Assembly (NCBI GenBank): GCA_965249005.1
Contig: CBDFLD010000014.1
Coordinates: 298,234 to 362,233 of the forward strand
DNA length: 64,000 nucleotides
Source: CBDFLD01 sp965249005
Lineage (GTDB): Bacteria; Acidobacteriota; UBA6911
Direction of reading: 5' to 3'
Shown here: positions 26,582-36,311 of the stretch, one piece after another
How the letters are laid out: each line of letters opens with the position of its first letter
Position numbering within the stretch: the first letter of the stretch is position 1
Notes under the pieces: generated by a model
The model's input: only the letters and a program-made list of their open reading frames with translations
The model's database searches: none
What the model was told of the DNA's origin: nothing
Made by a program: the position numbers and the translations under genes

Positions 26582-27922
26582 ATGAATCGCACTCCTATAA
26601 AGAATCTGCCGACTCCCTGGACCCGCCGCTCCATCCTGCGAGTCGGTTCGCTGGGATTTTTGGGCCTCACGCTGGGCCGTTATCTGCGACTGCAGCAGGC
26701 CATGGCTGCGACCGGGCGAGCGCCCCAGGCCAAGGCTCAGGGGGTCATCCTCCTGTGGCTCAACGGCGGCCCCAGCCACGTGGACACTTGGGATCCCAAA
26801 GCCAATAGCTCGTTTGACCCCATCTCCACCAACGTCCCCGGCATCCAGGTCTCGGAACTGTTGCCCCTCATGGCGCGGCAGATGGACAAGATCTCCATCA
26901 TCCGCTCGATGCACACTGAGGAGAACAACCACGGCGTGGCCCACCATTACGCCATGACCGGACATCGTCCCAATCCGGCCACGAACTTTCCCTCCTTGGG
27001 CTCCATGGTCTCCAGGGAGCTGCGCCAGCAGCGGGAAATGCCTCCCTATGTCATGGTGCCCAGCATTGGAGCTGGATACAGGCAGTACTTCCGGGCTCAT
27101 ATGCTGGGAGCCCGATATGACCCCATGGAGGTTCCCGACCCGGTTCATGAGGACTTCCGGGTTCCCGACCTGAGCCTGCCCGAGTCGATCACGGTCGAGC
27201 GCATCGAGAACCGCCGCGCTGTTGCCCGGCTGGTGGACTCCATGTACCGGGAGCAGGTCCGAAGCGCCGAGCACGCCAGTCTCGACGAGTTCCAGGGGCA
27301 GGCGCTGGAGATGATCCTGTCACCTACAGTCCGTCAGGCCTTCGATCTCTCCGGCGAGTCCGAGAAGCTGAAGGACCGCTACGGTCGCCACACGGTGGGC
27401 CAAAGTGCCCTGATCGCCCGCCGGCTCATGGAGGCCGGCAGCCGCTTTGTGACCGTGGTCGACAGATACCGCCGGGGGACGACGGGTGACTGGGACACCC
27501 ATGACAACAATGATGAACGACACCGAGACGTGTTGGTCCCGGTGCTGGACCAGGTGCTCTCGACGCTGCTGGCGGATCTGGCCGAGCGCGGACTGCTCTC
27601 GTCCACCATCGTCATCGCCATGGGTGAGTTCGGCCGGACGCCCGACATCAATCCAAAGGCGGGACGCGATCACTGGCCTCACTGCTGGTCCCTGGTTCTG
27701 GGCGGGGGCGGAATCCCCGGTGGGGTGGTGGTGGGAGAAAGCGACGAGCGGGGCGCCTACGTGAAGGATCGCATGGTGACCATCGGCGACCTCTTCGCCA
27801 CCCTCTACAAGGCCCTGGGCATCGACTGGACCAAGGAGTACATGCACCCCATCGGCCGTCCCCTCAAGATCGCCAACTCCATCGACGACGAAACCGGAGA
27901 GCCGATCCGGGAGCTGGTCTAG
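26582..27922 (+). CDS. DUF1501 protein (intact)
   Basis: 446 residues with a Tat signal (TRRSILRVGSLGFLG). It shows the DUF1501 hallmarks: LWLNGGPSHVDTWDPK, DNNDERH in the middle, MGEFGRTPDIN and GRDHWPHCW near the end. The fold resembles alkaline phosphatase/sulfatase superfamily proteins, but no reaction has been shown for the family. It follows the chimera by seven bases and precedes the sulfatase by eleven. Compared with the chimera it shows what was lost: everything after FDLSGE, about 170 residues. Confidence 0.85.
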   Translation: MNRTPIKNLPTPWTRRSILRVGSLGFLGLTLGRYLRLQQAMAATGRAPQAKAQGVILLWLNGGPSHVDTWDPKANSSFDPISTNVPGIQVSELLPLMARQMDKISIIRSMHTEENNHGVAHHYAMTGHRPNPATNFPSLGSMVSRELRQQREMPPYVMVPSIGAGYRQYFRAHMLGARYDPMEVPDPVHEDFRVPDLSLPESITVERIENRRAVARLVDSMYREQVRSAEHASLDEFQGQALEMILSPTVRQAFDLSGESEKLKDRYGRHTVGQSALIARRLMEAGSRFVTVVDRYRRGTTGDWDTHDNNDERHRDVLVPVLDQVLSTLLADLAERGLLSSTIVIAMGEFGRTPDINPKAGRDHWPHCWSLVLGGGGIPGGVVVGESDERGAYVKDRMVTIGDLFATLYKALGIDWTKEYMHPIGRPLKIANSIDDETGEPIRELV

Positions 27923-27933
27923 GAATACTCCCT

Positions 27934-29883
27934 ATGGATACGGCCATTCTCGGACTCGAGTTGCAGGAAGATATCCGACCGAACCGGCCCCAGTTGCAAG
28001 GAATCTGGCACGGAAGCGGGAGCATCTCCCGATCCAGGAGGCACTTCAGACCGGTTGGGATTTGGTGCTTGGGATTTGAGATTCCTCTCCTCCACCGCTG
28101 GGCTGGTGTCACTACGGCGATTTGTCTCGTCGCCGGGATCTCGACGCCCGATACTGCAGTGTCCGCGGCCGTTCGTCCCCCCGCTGTGCAGCCCAACGTG
28201 ATTCTCGTGATGACGGATGACCAGGGCTATGGTGACTTCTCATGCCATGGTCACCCTACCTTGAAGACGCCCAACATGGACCGGCTCTCTCGAGAGAGCA
28301 CGCGGTTGGTCAACTATCACGTCGACCCCACGTGTTCACCGACCCGTGCGGCGCTGATGACCGGTCGCTACGCGTTTCGCACCGGAGTCTGGCACACGGT
28401 GATGGGCCGGGCGAATCTGCGTCGAGACGAGGTGACCATGGCCGACGTGTTTGCTGCGTCCGGCTACCGGACCGCCATCTTCGGCAAATGGCATCTGGGC
28501 CACAATTATCCCCATCGTCCAGAGTACCGTGGTTTTCACGAATCGCTCGTAATCGGCGACGGCGGGCTGGGCACGCCGAACGATTACTGGGGCAACGATC
28601 GCTACGACGATACCTACTACCGTGACGGCAAGCTGGAGAAGACGGAAGGGCACTGCACCGACGTCTTTTTCGACAACGCGAGTAAGTTCATACGTCGCCA
28701 TCGGGATGTGCCGTTTTTCCTTTACCTTCCCTTGAACGTCTCTCACGCCCCGTGGAGCGTCCCCGACCGCTACATCGACCCGTTTCGGAAAGCCGGTATC
28801 GAAGGTGTGGAGGCCGCCTTCTACGGCACGATCCTCAAGACCGACGAACGGCTCGGTCGTCTTCTGGAACTTCTCGACAAGGAACGCTTGGCCGACAACA
28901 CCATCGTGATTCTCACGACGGATAACGGTACCGCCGGTCCCGGCCGTTACAACGCCGGGATGCGGGCGAAAAAGGGATCCGAATACGATGGAGGACACCG
29001 CGTCCCGTTCTTCATCCGATGGTCTGCCGGGAGTATCAAGGCCGGCGTCGATATCGATCGACTGACGGCGCATATCGACGTGCTGCCGACGTTGATTGAG
29101 CTCTGCAACTTGAAGAAGCCCGAGCGTGTGAAGTTGGACGGAAGAAGTCTGGTTCCCCTCCTGCGCGGCCAGCGCGACGATTGGCCTTCGCGTACCCTCT
29201 GCGTCCAGGTGGGCCGGACCGATTTCCTGGTCAAGGGACGGAAGTACGCGGCCATGACCGATCGCTGGCGACTGGTGAACCACGATGAGCTCTACGACAT
29301 TCGCCGTGATCCCGGTCAGCGGAAGAATCTGGCTTTCCGGCACCCTCAAGTCGTAGAACAACTTCGCGCCGCCTACGATCAATGGTGGAACAGTATCTCG
29401 ACGCGGTTCGATGAATTCTGCGAAGTGATTCTCGGCGCCGAGGAACGCAACTTCGCTATGCTGACCATCATGGATTGGCACGGGCCGGGAGGCAAGCGTA
29501 CGGCTTCTTCCAGGCAACGCGATGTACGAGACGGCCTGCGGACCAATGGATTCTGGGCAGTCCAGGTCGCGCGTAAAGGACTGTACGAAGTGGAGCTGAG
29601 GCGTTGGCCTCGCGAGCTGAATGCTCCTATGACAGCGAGCGTTGATGGTGGGAAAGCGCTTGCGCTGAAACAGGCCCGACTGAAGGTCGGAGATGTCGAC
29701 GTCAGCCAGCCCATCGGTCATGATGCCAGCGCCGTCATCTTCCGCGTGCAACTCGAGCCCGGGAAGACGAAGATGCAAACCTGGCTCAGCGACGAGAATG
29801 GTGGCACTCGCGGCGCCTATTATGTCTATGTAAAACTTACCGATGACATTGACCGCAAGCATGCGGCCAACTTCATCGAATGA
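27934..29883 (+). CDS. Secreted arylsulfatase-type sulfatase
   Basis: 649 residues. The type I sulfatase signature CSPTRAALMTGR starts at C134, the residue converted to formylglycine, and metal ligands are in MTDDQGYGD and TTDNGTAG. A stretch of about 60 residues precedes the signal-like segment (WAGVTTAICLVAGIS), so translation may begin downstream at a non-ATG codon near 28050. The C-terminal 140 residues form a beta-rich extra domain seen in planctomycete/acidobacterial sulfatases. It would desulfate an extracellular polysaccharide. No sulfatase-maturating enzyme is present in the window. Confidence 0.85.
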   Translation: MDTAILGLELQEDIRPNRPQLQGIWHGSGSISRSRRHFRPVGIWCLGFEIPLLHRWAGVTTAICLVAGISTPDTAVSAAVRPPAVQPNVILVMTDDQGYGDFSCHGHPTLKTPNMDRLSRESTRLVNYHVDPTCSPTRAALMTGRYAFRTGVWHTVMGRANLRRDEVTMADVFAASGYRTAIFGKWHLGHNYPHRPEYRGFHESLVIGDGGLGTPNDYWGNDRYDDTYYRDGKLEKTEGHCTDVFFDNASKFIRRHRDVPFFLYLPLNVSHAPWSVPDRYIDPFRKAGIEGVEAAFYGTILKTDERLGRLLELLDKERLADNTIVILTTDNGTAGPGRYNAGMRAKKGSEYDGGHRVPFFIRWSAGSIKAGVDIDRLTAHIDVLPTLIELCNLKKPERVKLDGRSLVPLLRGQRDDWPSRTLCVQVGRTDFLVKGRKYAAMTDRWRLVNHDELYDIRRDPGQRKNLAFRHPQVVEQLRAAYDQWWNSISTRFDEFCEVILGAEERNFAMLTIMDWHGPGGKRTASSRQRDVRDGLRTNGFWAVQVARKGLYEVELRRWPRELNAPMTASVDGGKALALKQARLKVGDVDVSQPIGHDASAVIFRVQLEPGKTKMQTWLSDENGGTRGAYYVYVKLTDDIDRKHAANFIE

Positions 29884-30040
29884 CTCCGCTCGCGCAGGAC
29901 TCCTCATTGCGACATTGAAGCGGGTCACCGAGCGAGCTCGGCGGCAATCTTGGCTAACATTTCCCCGCGACTTCGAAAAAAGATCGCTTGGAATGCAAGT
30001 ACGGAAAAGTGGACTGAGATCTAAAATGGAGAAGCATCCA

Positions 30041-30823
30041 ATGATTAAGACCGCTTTCCAACAGATCGTGATCGCCCTGAGCGTTTGCCTCTGGCTGCTG
30101 GCATCACCGGCCAGGGCCGACAACCCGAATGGGTTGACGGGAGAAGAGAAGAACGCCGGCTTCAGCGTGCTGTTCAATGGCCGAGACTTCGAGGGTTGGC
30201 AGCAGAACGGCAACTGGGTGATCCAGGACGGTGCGATGTTTCGCGCCAGCAATGGCGGCAACATGACATACCGGGCAACGAAGCTCCCCGACGACTTCGA
30301 ACTTCGATTCCAGTGGAAGGTGGCCAGGGGAAGCAACAGCGGTGTGTACTACCGTCCCGGCCAGTACGAATACCAGATCCTCGATAACGCGGTTCATCGG
30401 GACGGCAAGAACCCACGTACCAGCGCGGCGTCGTTGTACTTCTGCATGGCCCCGTCCCACGACGCGACCATGCCAGTCGGCCAATGGAACAGCGGCCGCA
30501 TTATCGGCAAAGGGACGGTCATTCAGCACTGGCTAAACGGCAAGAAGGTGATTGACTTCGACTACGCTGACCCGCAGTGGGCGTGGAATGTCGAATTGAT
30601 TCGCAAACGTGGAGCCGATCTTTCCGCTCGGGGTGCGGTCTTGTACCTGCAAGACCACGGTGATCCCGTCTGGTATCGTGGGATTAAACTGCGCGCGCTC
30701 AGCCCGGACCACGAGCTCGACGGCACCCCCGTGGCTCCGGCGAAAATCCCCGCGGCCGTGTTGAAGGCAGAGCAGCAAAAGCTTGAGCAGATCATCAAAA
30801 GGCGTAAACAACGCCGGAACTGA
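30041..30823 (+). CDS. Secreted DUF1080 (3-keto-glycoside hydrolase/lyase-like) protein
   Basis: 260 residues from ATG 30041, with GGAG nine bases before it; the open frame runs further upstream into the sulfatase gene. A signal peptide (IVIALSVCLWLLASPARA) is followed by one DUF1080 jelly-roll: SVLFNGRDFEGWQ, RGSNSGVYYRPGQYEYQILD and WNSGRIIGKG. Recent work places this family among enzymes that cleave 3-keto-sugars. The C-terminus is Lys/Arg-rich (KRRKQRRN). It is last in the plus-strand block beginning with the PQQ dehydrogenase, which could supply oxidised sugar. Confidence 0.8.
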   Translation: MIKTAFQQIVIALSVCLWLLASPARADNPNGLTGEEKNAGFSVLFNGRDFEGWQQNGNWVIQDGAMFRASNGGNMTYRATKLPDDFELRFQWKVARGSNSGVYYRPGQYEYQILDNAVHRDGKNPRTSAASLYFCMAPSHDATMPVGQWNSGRIIGKGTVIQHWLNGKKVIDFDYADPQWAWNVELIRKRGADLSARGAVLYLQDHGDPVWYRGIKLRALSPDHELDGTPVAPAKIPAAVLKAEQQKLEQIIKRRKQRRN

Positions 30824-30983
30824 AACCTTGCCATATCCTTGGAGAGATCATGTGCCCTATTCTTATGGGGAATACCATCCGGGACTAGCATCCTCATATT
30901 AGAGGTATCCATCTTCGATGGGAGCCCTCGGGTCAAGAGGGGCTGTCTACGTCTTCTATCCGTCGGTGGGACCTTGCAAAAGA

Positions 30984-32147
30984 CTAACCGGATATCGTTT
31001 GTGCAAGATCAACGACATTGATCGCTTCGATGTCTCGCGACAGGGCAAACCGCTCCTTGCCCGGGTACACGACAAACTTCGAGCCCGGTTTCACGTCGGC
31101 ACAGGCGCTGTGAAACCCTCTGGTCAGTTTCGGTTCCAAGCTTCGCTTGATCTCGATCGCCCACGGCTTGCGGCCGGGCAATTCGAGGATCAAATCAATC
31201 TCCGCACCACCGACTGCCCGATAAAAACTGGCCGATGTACCATCCGGGGAAAGCGACCACAAATTTTCGATCACAAAGCCTTCCCAGCTTTGTCCAACCA
31301 CGGGATGGCCGAGAATGTCTTCCTTGCTTTCCAACCCGAGTAAGACATGCACAATGCCGCTGTCACGCACGTAGACTTTTGGGGACTTGACCAGGCGTTT
31401 GCCGACGTTTCGATGCCACGGCATCAACCGCCTCACCAGCAACAAGTCCACCATGAGATCCAGATATCGCGCAATGGTCTTACCATCGACACCGAGACCA
31501 CGCGCCAGCAGCGCCGCGTTCAGAAGGCCGCCTTGAGTATGCGCCAGCATTACCCAAAACCGCCTCAGTGTTTCCGCCGGGATACGTGGTCCCAGTTGGG
31601 GGACATCGCGTTCGAGGTAGGTACGAACGAAGTGTTGTCGCCAGGTCAAACTTCGGCTGTCATCTTTCGCGAGAAAGCTATCCGGGAATCCGCCTCTCAC
31701 CCAAAGTCGGTCCAGATCGCTACGCTCGATCTCAAGTCCATCGAATGGCGATAGCTCCAGATACGCGACGCGACCAGCCAGCGTCTCGCCCGATTGCTTG
31801 AGCAATTCCACAGACGCTGAACCGAGTAACAGGAACCGGCCTGCCCGTTTCCCCTGTCGTCGACCGCGATCGATGATCCCCCGCAGGCTCTGGAACAACT
31901 CCGGAACCCGATGAACCTCGTCGAGAATCACCAGTCTGTCGATGTGGTCGGCGAGGTAGAGCTCCGTATCGGAGAGCTTGGCACGATCAGCCGGCGACTC
32001 GAGGTCGAGATAGACTGTGGGATAGCGCTTTGCTACCTCTAGGGCCAGCGTCGTCTTGCCCGCCTGGCGCGGCCCGAGCAACGCCACCGCCGGGTATTCG
32101 CCAATCAGATCTGTTAGCCGTGATTGCAGACGGCGCTCTATCATCAT
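30984..32147 (-). CDS. AAA ATPase with DUF4143 C-terminal domain
   Basis: 387 residues. Walker A GPRQAGKTT at about residues 25-33, Walker B VILDEVHR and the sensor-like LLLGSASVELL identify the AAA_14 ATPase; the second half is DUF4143 with SPKVYVRDSGIVHVLLG and EIDLILELPGRKPWAIEIK, a nuclease-like fold. The family is widespread, often single and mobile, with unclear function. Two adjacent ATGs at the start. It stands alone between the DUF1080 gene and the GH32 gene, and its neighbours do not hint at a role. Confidence 0.85.
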   Translation of the reverse strand: MMIERRLQSRLTDLIGEYPAVALLGPRQAGKTTLALEVAKRYPTVYLDLESPADRAKLSDTELYLADHIDRLVILDEVHRVPELFQSLRGIIDRGRRQGKRAGRFLLLGSASVELLKQSGETLAGRVAYLELSPFDGLEIERSDLDRLWVRGGFPDSFLAKDDSRSLTWRQHFVRTYLERDVPQLGPRIPAETLRRFWVMLAHTQGGLLNAALLARGLGVDGKTIARYLDLMVDLLLVRRLMPWHRNVGKRLVKSPKVYVRDSGIVHVLLGLESKEDILGHPVVGQSWEGFVIENLWSLSPDGTSASFYRAVGGAEIDLILELPGRKPWAIEIKRSLEPKLTRGFHSACADVKPGSKFVVYPGKERFALSRDIEAINVVDLAQTISG

Positions 32148-32398
32148 TGTAATTATGGCTCATCATTCCAGAATTACAAGGATAAAACTTTACAAGACCC
32201 CGAGCAGGGACGAAGTCAAGGTGCAGCGACGCTCGGGAAGCTGGGGCGATGAGGTGAACATCTCGTCTCGATCACGCTCAAGTCAAAGACCCCGTAGTCG
32301 AAGCTGAAGGGAACGCATTCCAGGCGAGACAAACTCCAAAAAGAGCATCTTGTTTTTCTTCTATCCGTCGCAGTCTTCATCCGAACACCGAAACCGGA

Positions 32399-34060
32399 TC
32401 ACCAAATCCCATGCATGTCCCAGGCTTGCACCAAACGAACTTCGACGTCGCCGTCAGAGGCGAACAGGCTAACACCTAGGCTGTCACTCCGGGTGGGATA
32501 TATCCTCTGCGTCAGGCATTGCCGGCTATTTGCATACACCTCCAGAACGGAGCGATCCAGGAACACCCGCAGCTTGAGCGGCTCTGCAGGGTTCAACTCA
32601 AACGGCGCCACCTGGGCCCTTGGCGTGCCGGTGTATCGCTCATGGCCGGTCCGGCCCATACCGCCGGCTATTCCTTTTCCCGGGTAGCTCAGATTCGTGT
32701 CCAGGCTGGACTTGCCGAAGTCCACCGACAGCGTGCCGGCGGCGGGGTCGCAGACGATGCGGGTCCGCTCTTCACCGCCTGGAGAGCATCGCACATTCAC
32801 ACCGAACTGCCGTGCGCTGCCCGGACGCATCTCGACGGCAAGCTCGAGGCAGTCTTCACGGATCTCTTCCAAGATGAGTTCTGCGCCCCCCGACAGAGGT
32901 ATGCTTTTCCTGCTGCGGTGGTTGTACCTGAGAATCTCCAGCTCCGGCACGGGGTCGATGCGCAAGTTCCCGTCTTCGCCTAATGTTAGAACCCTGGGAA
33001 TCGTCAGCGCTCCGGCCCAGCCGAACGCCCGCTGAACGTCAGCCATCCGGTTCTCCGCCATCCATGCGAACATCAGCCGGCGCCCCTTATCGTCAAGGAT
33101 GGTATTTGGCGCCAGGACGCCGCATCCTCCGGGCCAGACCATCCGGCCGTGGCGCTCGGGGTAGAACCGCTCGTCCTGGTACCGTCCGATGTAGTACTGA
33201 GCGCCTAACGTGTGGCTTGAGAAAAGCAGCATGTGCTTGTTGCCCAGCGGGAAGAAGTTCGGTACGGCGCAGTCCTCGAAGGGTTCCGTCCACCGCCTCT
33301 CCGACTTATAGAAGGGACCCAGGTACTCCCAGTGGACCATGTCAGGCGATTTCAAGAGGCGCGCCACATCGCCGCCACCGTCTTTTTCGCGCGAGCCACA
33401 GAGGGCATAAAAGAACTCGCCGTGCTTCCAGACGCACGGATCCTGGTAGAACGGCCAGTCGTGGATCCCAAAGTCATCCCCGAACGTTTCGTTGTTGATA
33501 ACGGGGTTCTCCGGGGACTTGGTCCAGGTGAGAAGTTCATCGTCACGGCTCGTCGCGATGTAGATTCCACCGCTGCCCTGTTTCCAGTTCCCGCCTCGTC
33601 CGTAGTACATCACTGTCGGCACGCCGTCGTTTACGACACCACCACCGCTCCAGACTCCGACGTGGTCCCCACCGGGCGTCGGCGCCAGCGCGATAGGATG
33701 GTGTACCCAGTGGACCAGATCGGCGCTCGACGCGTGGCCCCACTGCATCTCCGGTACCCAGTAGGCCCCCTGAGGGTTATGCTGGTAGAGTACGTGGTAT
33801 CTTCCCTTCCAGTAGAATGAACCGTTCGGATCGTTCAGCCAAGCATCCGGCGCCATGAAGTGGTACCGGGGTCGCTGCGGATCGGTCCAGAACTTCTCCC
33901 GCAACTGCCTCGCGCTCCCGATCAGCTCCTCAACATTTTTCGGATCTTGTCCTCGAGCGGGGGCGACCAGGCTCAAGGCGGGTGCTGCGCCAAACAGTCC
34001 CGCTCCGACCACAGTGACCCGCTGCAAGCACTCTCGTCTGGTTGTCCCATTATCAGCCAT
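32399..34060 (-). CDS. Exported GH32 beta-fructosidase (levanase/invertase-like)
   Basis: 553 residues from the second ATG (34060), which has AAGGGAG eight bases upstream; ATG 34066 is too close to it. GH32 hallmarks: nucleophile in AWLNDPNG, YQDPCVW as a variant of the RDP motif, and EPFEDCAVPNFF as the acid/base EC motif. The C-terminal beta-sandwich ends with FLDRSVLEVYANSR. The N-terminus carries a Tat-type signal (TTRRECLQRVTVVG). It would release fructose from sucrose, inulin or levan outside the cytoplasm. The leader is almost the same as that of the next minus-strand upstream gene, although the enzymes are unrelated. Confidence 0.88.
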   Translation of the reverse strand: MADNGTTRRECLQRVTVVGAGLFGAAPALSLVAPARGQDPKNVEELIGSARQLREKFWTDPQRPRYHFMAPDAWLNDPNGSFYWKGRYHVLYQHNPQGAYWVPEMQWGHASSADLVHWVHHPIALAPTPGGDHVGVWSGGGVVNDGVPTVMYYGRGGNWKQGSGGIYIATSRDDELLTWTKSPENPVINNETFGDDFGIHDWPFYQDPCVWKHGEFFYALCGSREKDGGGDVARLLKSPDMVHWEYLGPFYKSERRWTEPFEDCAVPNFFPLGNKHMLLFSSHTLGAQYYIGRYQDERFYPERHGRMVWPGGCGVLAPNTILDDKGRRLMFAWMAENRMADVQRAFGWAGALTIPRVLTLGEDGNLRIDPVPELEILRYNHRSRKSIPLSGGAELILEEIREDCLELAVEMRPGSARQFGVNVRCSPGGEERTRIVCDPAAGTLSVDFGKSSLDTNLSYPGKGIAGGMGRTGHERYTGTPRAQVAPFELNPAEPLKLRVFLDRSVLEVYANSRQCLTQRIYPTRSDSLGVSLFASDGDVEVRLVQAWDMHGIW

Positions 34061-34256
34061 TTGCATGACTCCCTTCGCAGTTTTTCATGACCGCCTTACG
34101 TCATCCGACTCGGCGATCGTCTTGATGAGAGTTTTCCACTTGCTCTTGTTGTGATAGGCGGGGCGCACTGATTAGCACCACCCTGGGATCCCTACGCCCG
34201 ACCTGTACCCGCGCGCCCAGGGCGAGCCGGCCGCATTCCCAATGCACCGCGCAACG

Positions 34257-36311
34257 CTATAACCGCTCGTTGGAGACAAAACGCTCGATTTTGCGCCAGC
34301 GGGTACTATTGTCCCGGTAGTGTCCGCGTTGGAAGAAGGGGCATGTCCGGCCCGGCGGATCGATGGCCACAACCGTGTTGCCCTTCACGAGTAGGGTGTA
34401 CTTCTGCCCCTGCTTTTCGAAATCCTGCGGGTGCCAGACTGTCTCCGTATGCTCGGCGATGGGGAAGGTCAGCGTGACCACATCCCGCGGCTTTACCGCT
34501 CCCACCTGCGCATAGCGTCCCTCAAACCTCAATGCGCGTTTCGTCCCGGAGACCAGGCAGCGGGTTGCGCCGGGTTTTACCCACTCCGGGATGCGTACCG
34601 CCAGGTCCACGGCCTTTTTGATCTTCACATCCACCTGCCCCGTATACGGAATGTGGCTGTCCACATCCGCCCAGGGCGACGCCCGATTCAGAAGCAGGTT
34701 CACGTGAAGCTTGCCGTCGGCATAGGTAAGGATATGATCCCAGATGTAGTAGAGGGTGCGCGTACCGTTGCCCGTGCAGCAGTGCATGATGCCGGGGGTG
34801 CCCCAGTCATTGAGCTGCGTCCAGCCGGCGAAACCGCCTATATTGCGCTCGATAACCCGATCGGTCGTCTCGTAGCCGGACGGTAGTGAGCGGTCAGGCA
34901 TCAGCATGTCATGATCCACAGGTGTGACAGGCAGGGAGGAAACATAGCGTTCCAGTAGCACGGCTTTTGCCGGGGTCAACTGCCCCTCGGCAAAGATGTT
35001 GCGTATCCAACGATCCACGTCGTCCCAGTAGTCGCCGGCCCCCGCTGCGCTAAGCTTAAGCCCCAGGGCGATCATGTCGGCCACCTCGCAGAGCTCCGTG
35101 GTCTGCATCCCATAAAGTTTTATGAAGGCGTCACCGGTGTTCTCGGGGAAGTAGCCCAGCAACACATCGCCGTTGGCTTTGCCATGCTCGAACCCGCGAC
35201 GAGACAGTTCCAGCATCTTGTCGTCGCCTGTCCCCAGCGCGTACTCCAGCATGGCCAGCAGGCTGTAGGTATGCATGTGAAAGTGCTTGCGATCCTGGGC
35301 GGCCGGCCCGAAACTCCCGTCGGGTTCAATGTAGTGAAGCACATCTACAACGTAGTTCAGCAGCTTGCCGGCCAAGGTCCTGGCCGGCTCGTAGCCGATC
35401 TCGCGGTACACGTGCGCCAACCCCAGGGCCACAAAGGCCGCATGGGCCGACCAGCCTGGGTGCCCCGACATGCCAAGGTCGTCGGTAGGGCCCTTCTCAG
35501 CATAAAGGTTCGATGGATGAAAGAAGGCATAGCTGCCTCGGTCCACGGCGAGATCGACCAGTCCGTCGACCATGCGCTCGGCTTCCTTCTTCCATAGGGA
35601 AGCATCGCCCCTGCGCGCATAGTTCATCATGGCAGATAGAGTGCGCCCGCTCGAAATGGGCACGATAATCTGATCTTTACCCCTGATCCTATCTTCCGAG
35701 CCGCCCGCCGCCTCGAGCCAGGGCCCATGAACCGCCCAGGGCCGTCCACCCAGCGGGTAGTAGTACGTGCCATCCGGCGCCAGGTTGCGCAGTGCGCTCT
35801 CCATCCAGCGACGATCCACCTCCTCCAGGTTGAGCTCACTGCCGCTGACCATGCGCATCAGGGGCAGTGCCTCCATGAACTTGGCTTGACAAATACTGGA
35901 GCCGTTGTGGCACATGAGTGGCGGGTTCCTGTTCATAGCGACAGAAAAATACATCTCATAATCCGCCTGCGGGTCCACTGACTCGGTCAAAACGTTCACG
36001 GCCAGCGTGGCCCGCTCCTGTATATCCAGCGTGTCGGGCACCAACGCCTCGTAACGCTCCCCCGTGTAGGGGGGCATGGCGAACCCGGGGATCTCCGAGC
36101 GCATGTAACCAATAGGATCGCCCGGCTTCCAGTCTGCGGGTTCAACAGCCTCTGGTTTCACCTGAATCATTGTTTCTGACAACGTTTTGCGATCCTGTTC
36201 TCCTTGCACGCAGCCGACGAGGCTCAAGGCGACTGCCGCACTAAACAGTACCGCCCCAACCACAGGGACCCCCTCCGAGCACTCTCGTCCGGTTGTCTGA
36301 TCATCAGCCAT
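34257..36311 (-). CDS. GH127 (DUF1680)-type glycoside hydrolase, probable lipoprotein
   Basis: 684 residues. The metal/nucleophile residues of GH127 beta-L-arabinofuranosidases are visible: TELCEV gives the E-x-C pair and HCCTGNG the Cys-Cys pair. AGGTGA lies seven bases before ATG 36311. The leader starts MADDQTTGREC, a close copy of the GH32 leader, but the twin Arg has become Gly-Arg and a lipobox-like LVGC has appeared, so export may have switched from Tat to a lipoprotein route. It probably removes arabinose-type residues from plant glycans. It is 196 bases upstream of the GH32 gene on the same strand. Confidence 0.8.
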   Translation of the reverse strand: MADDQTTGRECSEGVPVVGAVLFSAAVALSLVGCVQGEQDRKTLSETMIQVKPEAVEPADWKPGDPIGYMRSEIPGFAMPPYTGERYEALVPDTLDIQERATLAVNVLTESVDPQADYEMYFSVAMNRNPPLMCHNGSSICQAKFMEALPLMRMVSGSELNLEEVDRRWMESALRNLAPDGTYYYPLGGRPWAVHGPWLEAAGGSEDRIRGKDQIIVPISSGRTLSAMMNYARRGDASLWKKEAERMVDGLVDLAVDRGSYAFFHPSNLYAEKGPTDDLGMSGHPGWSAHAAFVALGLAHVYREIGYEPARTLAGKLLNYVVDVLHYIEPDGSFGPAAQDRKHFHMHTYSLLAMLEYALGTGDDKMLELSRRGFEHGKANGDVLLGYFPENTGDAFIKLYGMQTTELCEVADMIALGLKLSAAGAGDYWDDVDRWIRNIFAEGQLTPAKAVLLERYVSSLPVTPVDHDMLMPDRSLPSGYETTDRVIERNIGGFAGWTQLNDWGTPGIMHCCTGNGTRTLYYIWDHILTYADGKLHVNLLLNRASPWADVDSHIPYTGQVDVKIKKAVDLAVRIPEWVKPGATRCLVSGTKRALRFEGRYAQVGAVKPRDVVTLTFPIAEHTETVWHPQDFEKQGQKYTLLVKGNTVVAIDPPGRTCPFFQRGHYRDNSTRWRKIERFVSNERL

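Noticed and set aside
28336..30336. Long minus-strand open frame (666 codons) opposite the sulfatase
   Set aside because: It mirrors the sulfatase and DUF1080 coding strand in a GC-rich region, has no recognisable motif, and crosses two well-supported genes.
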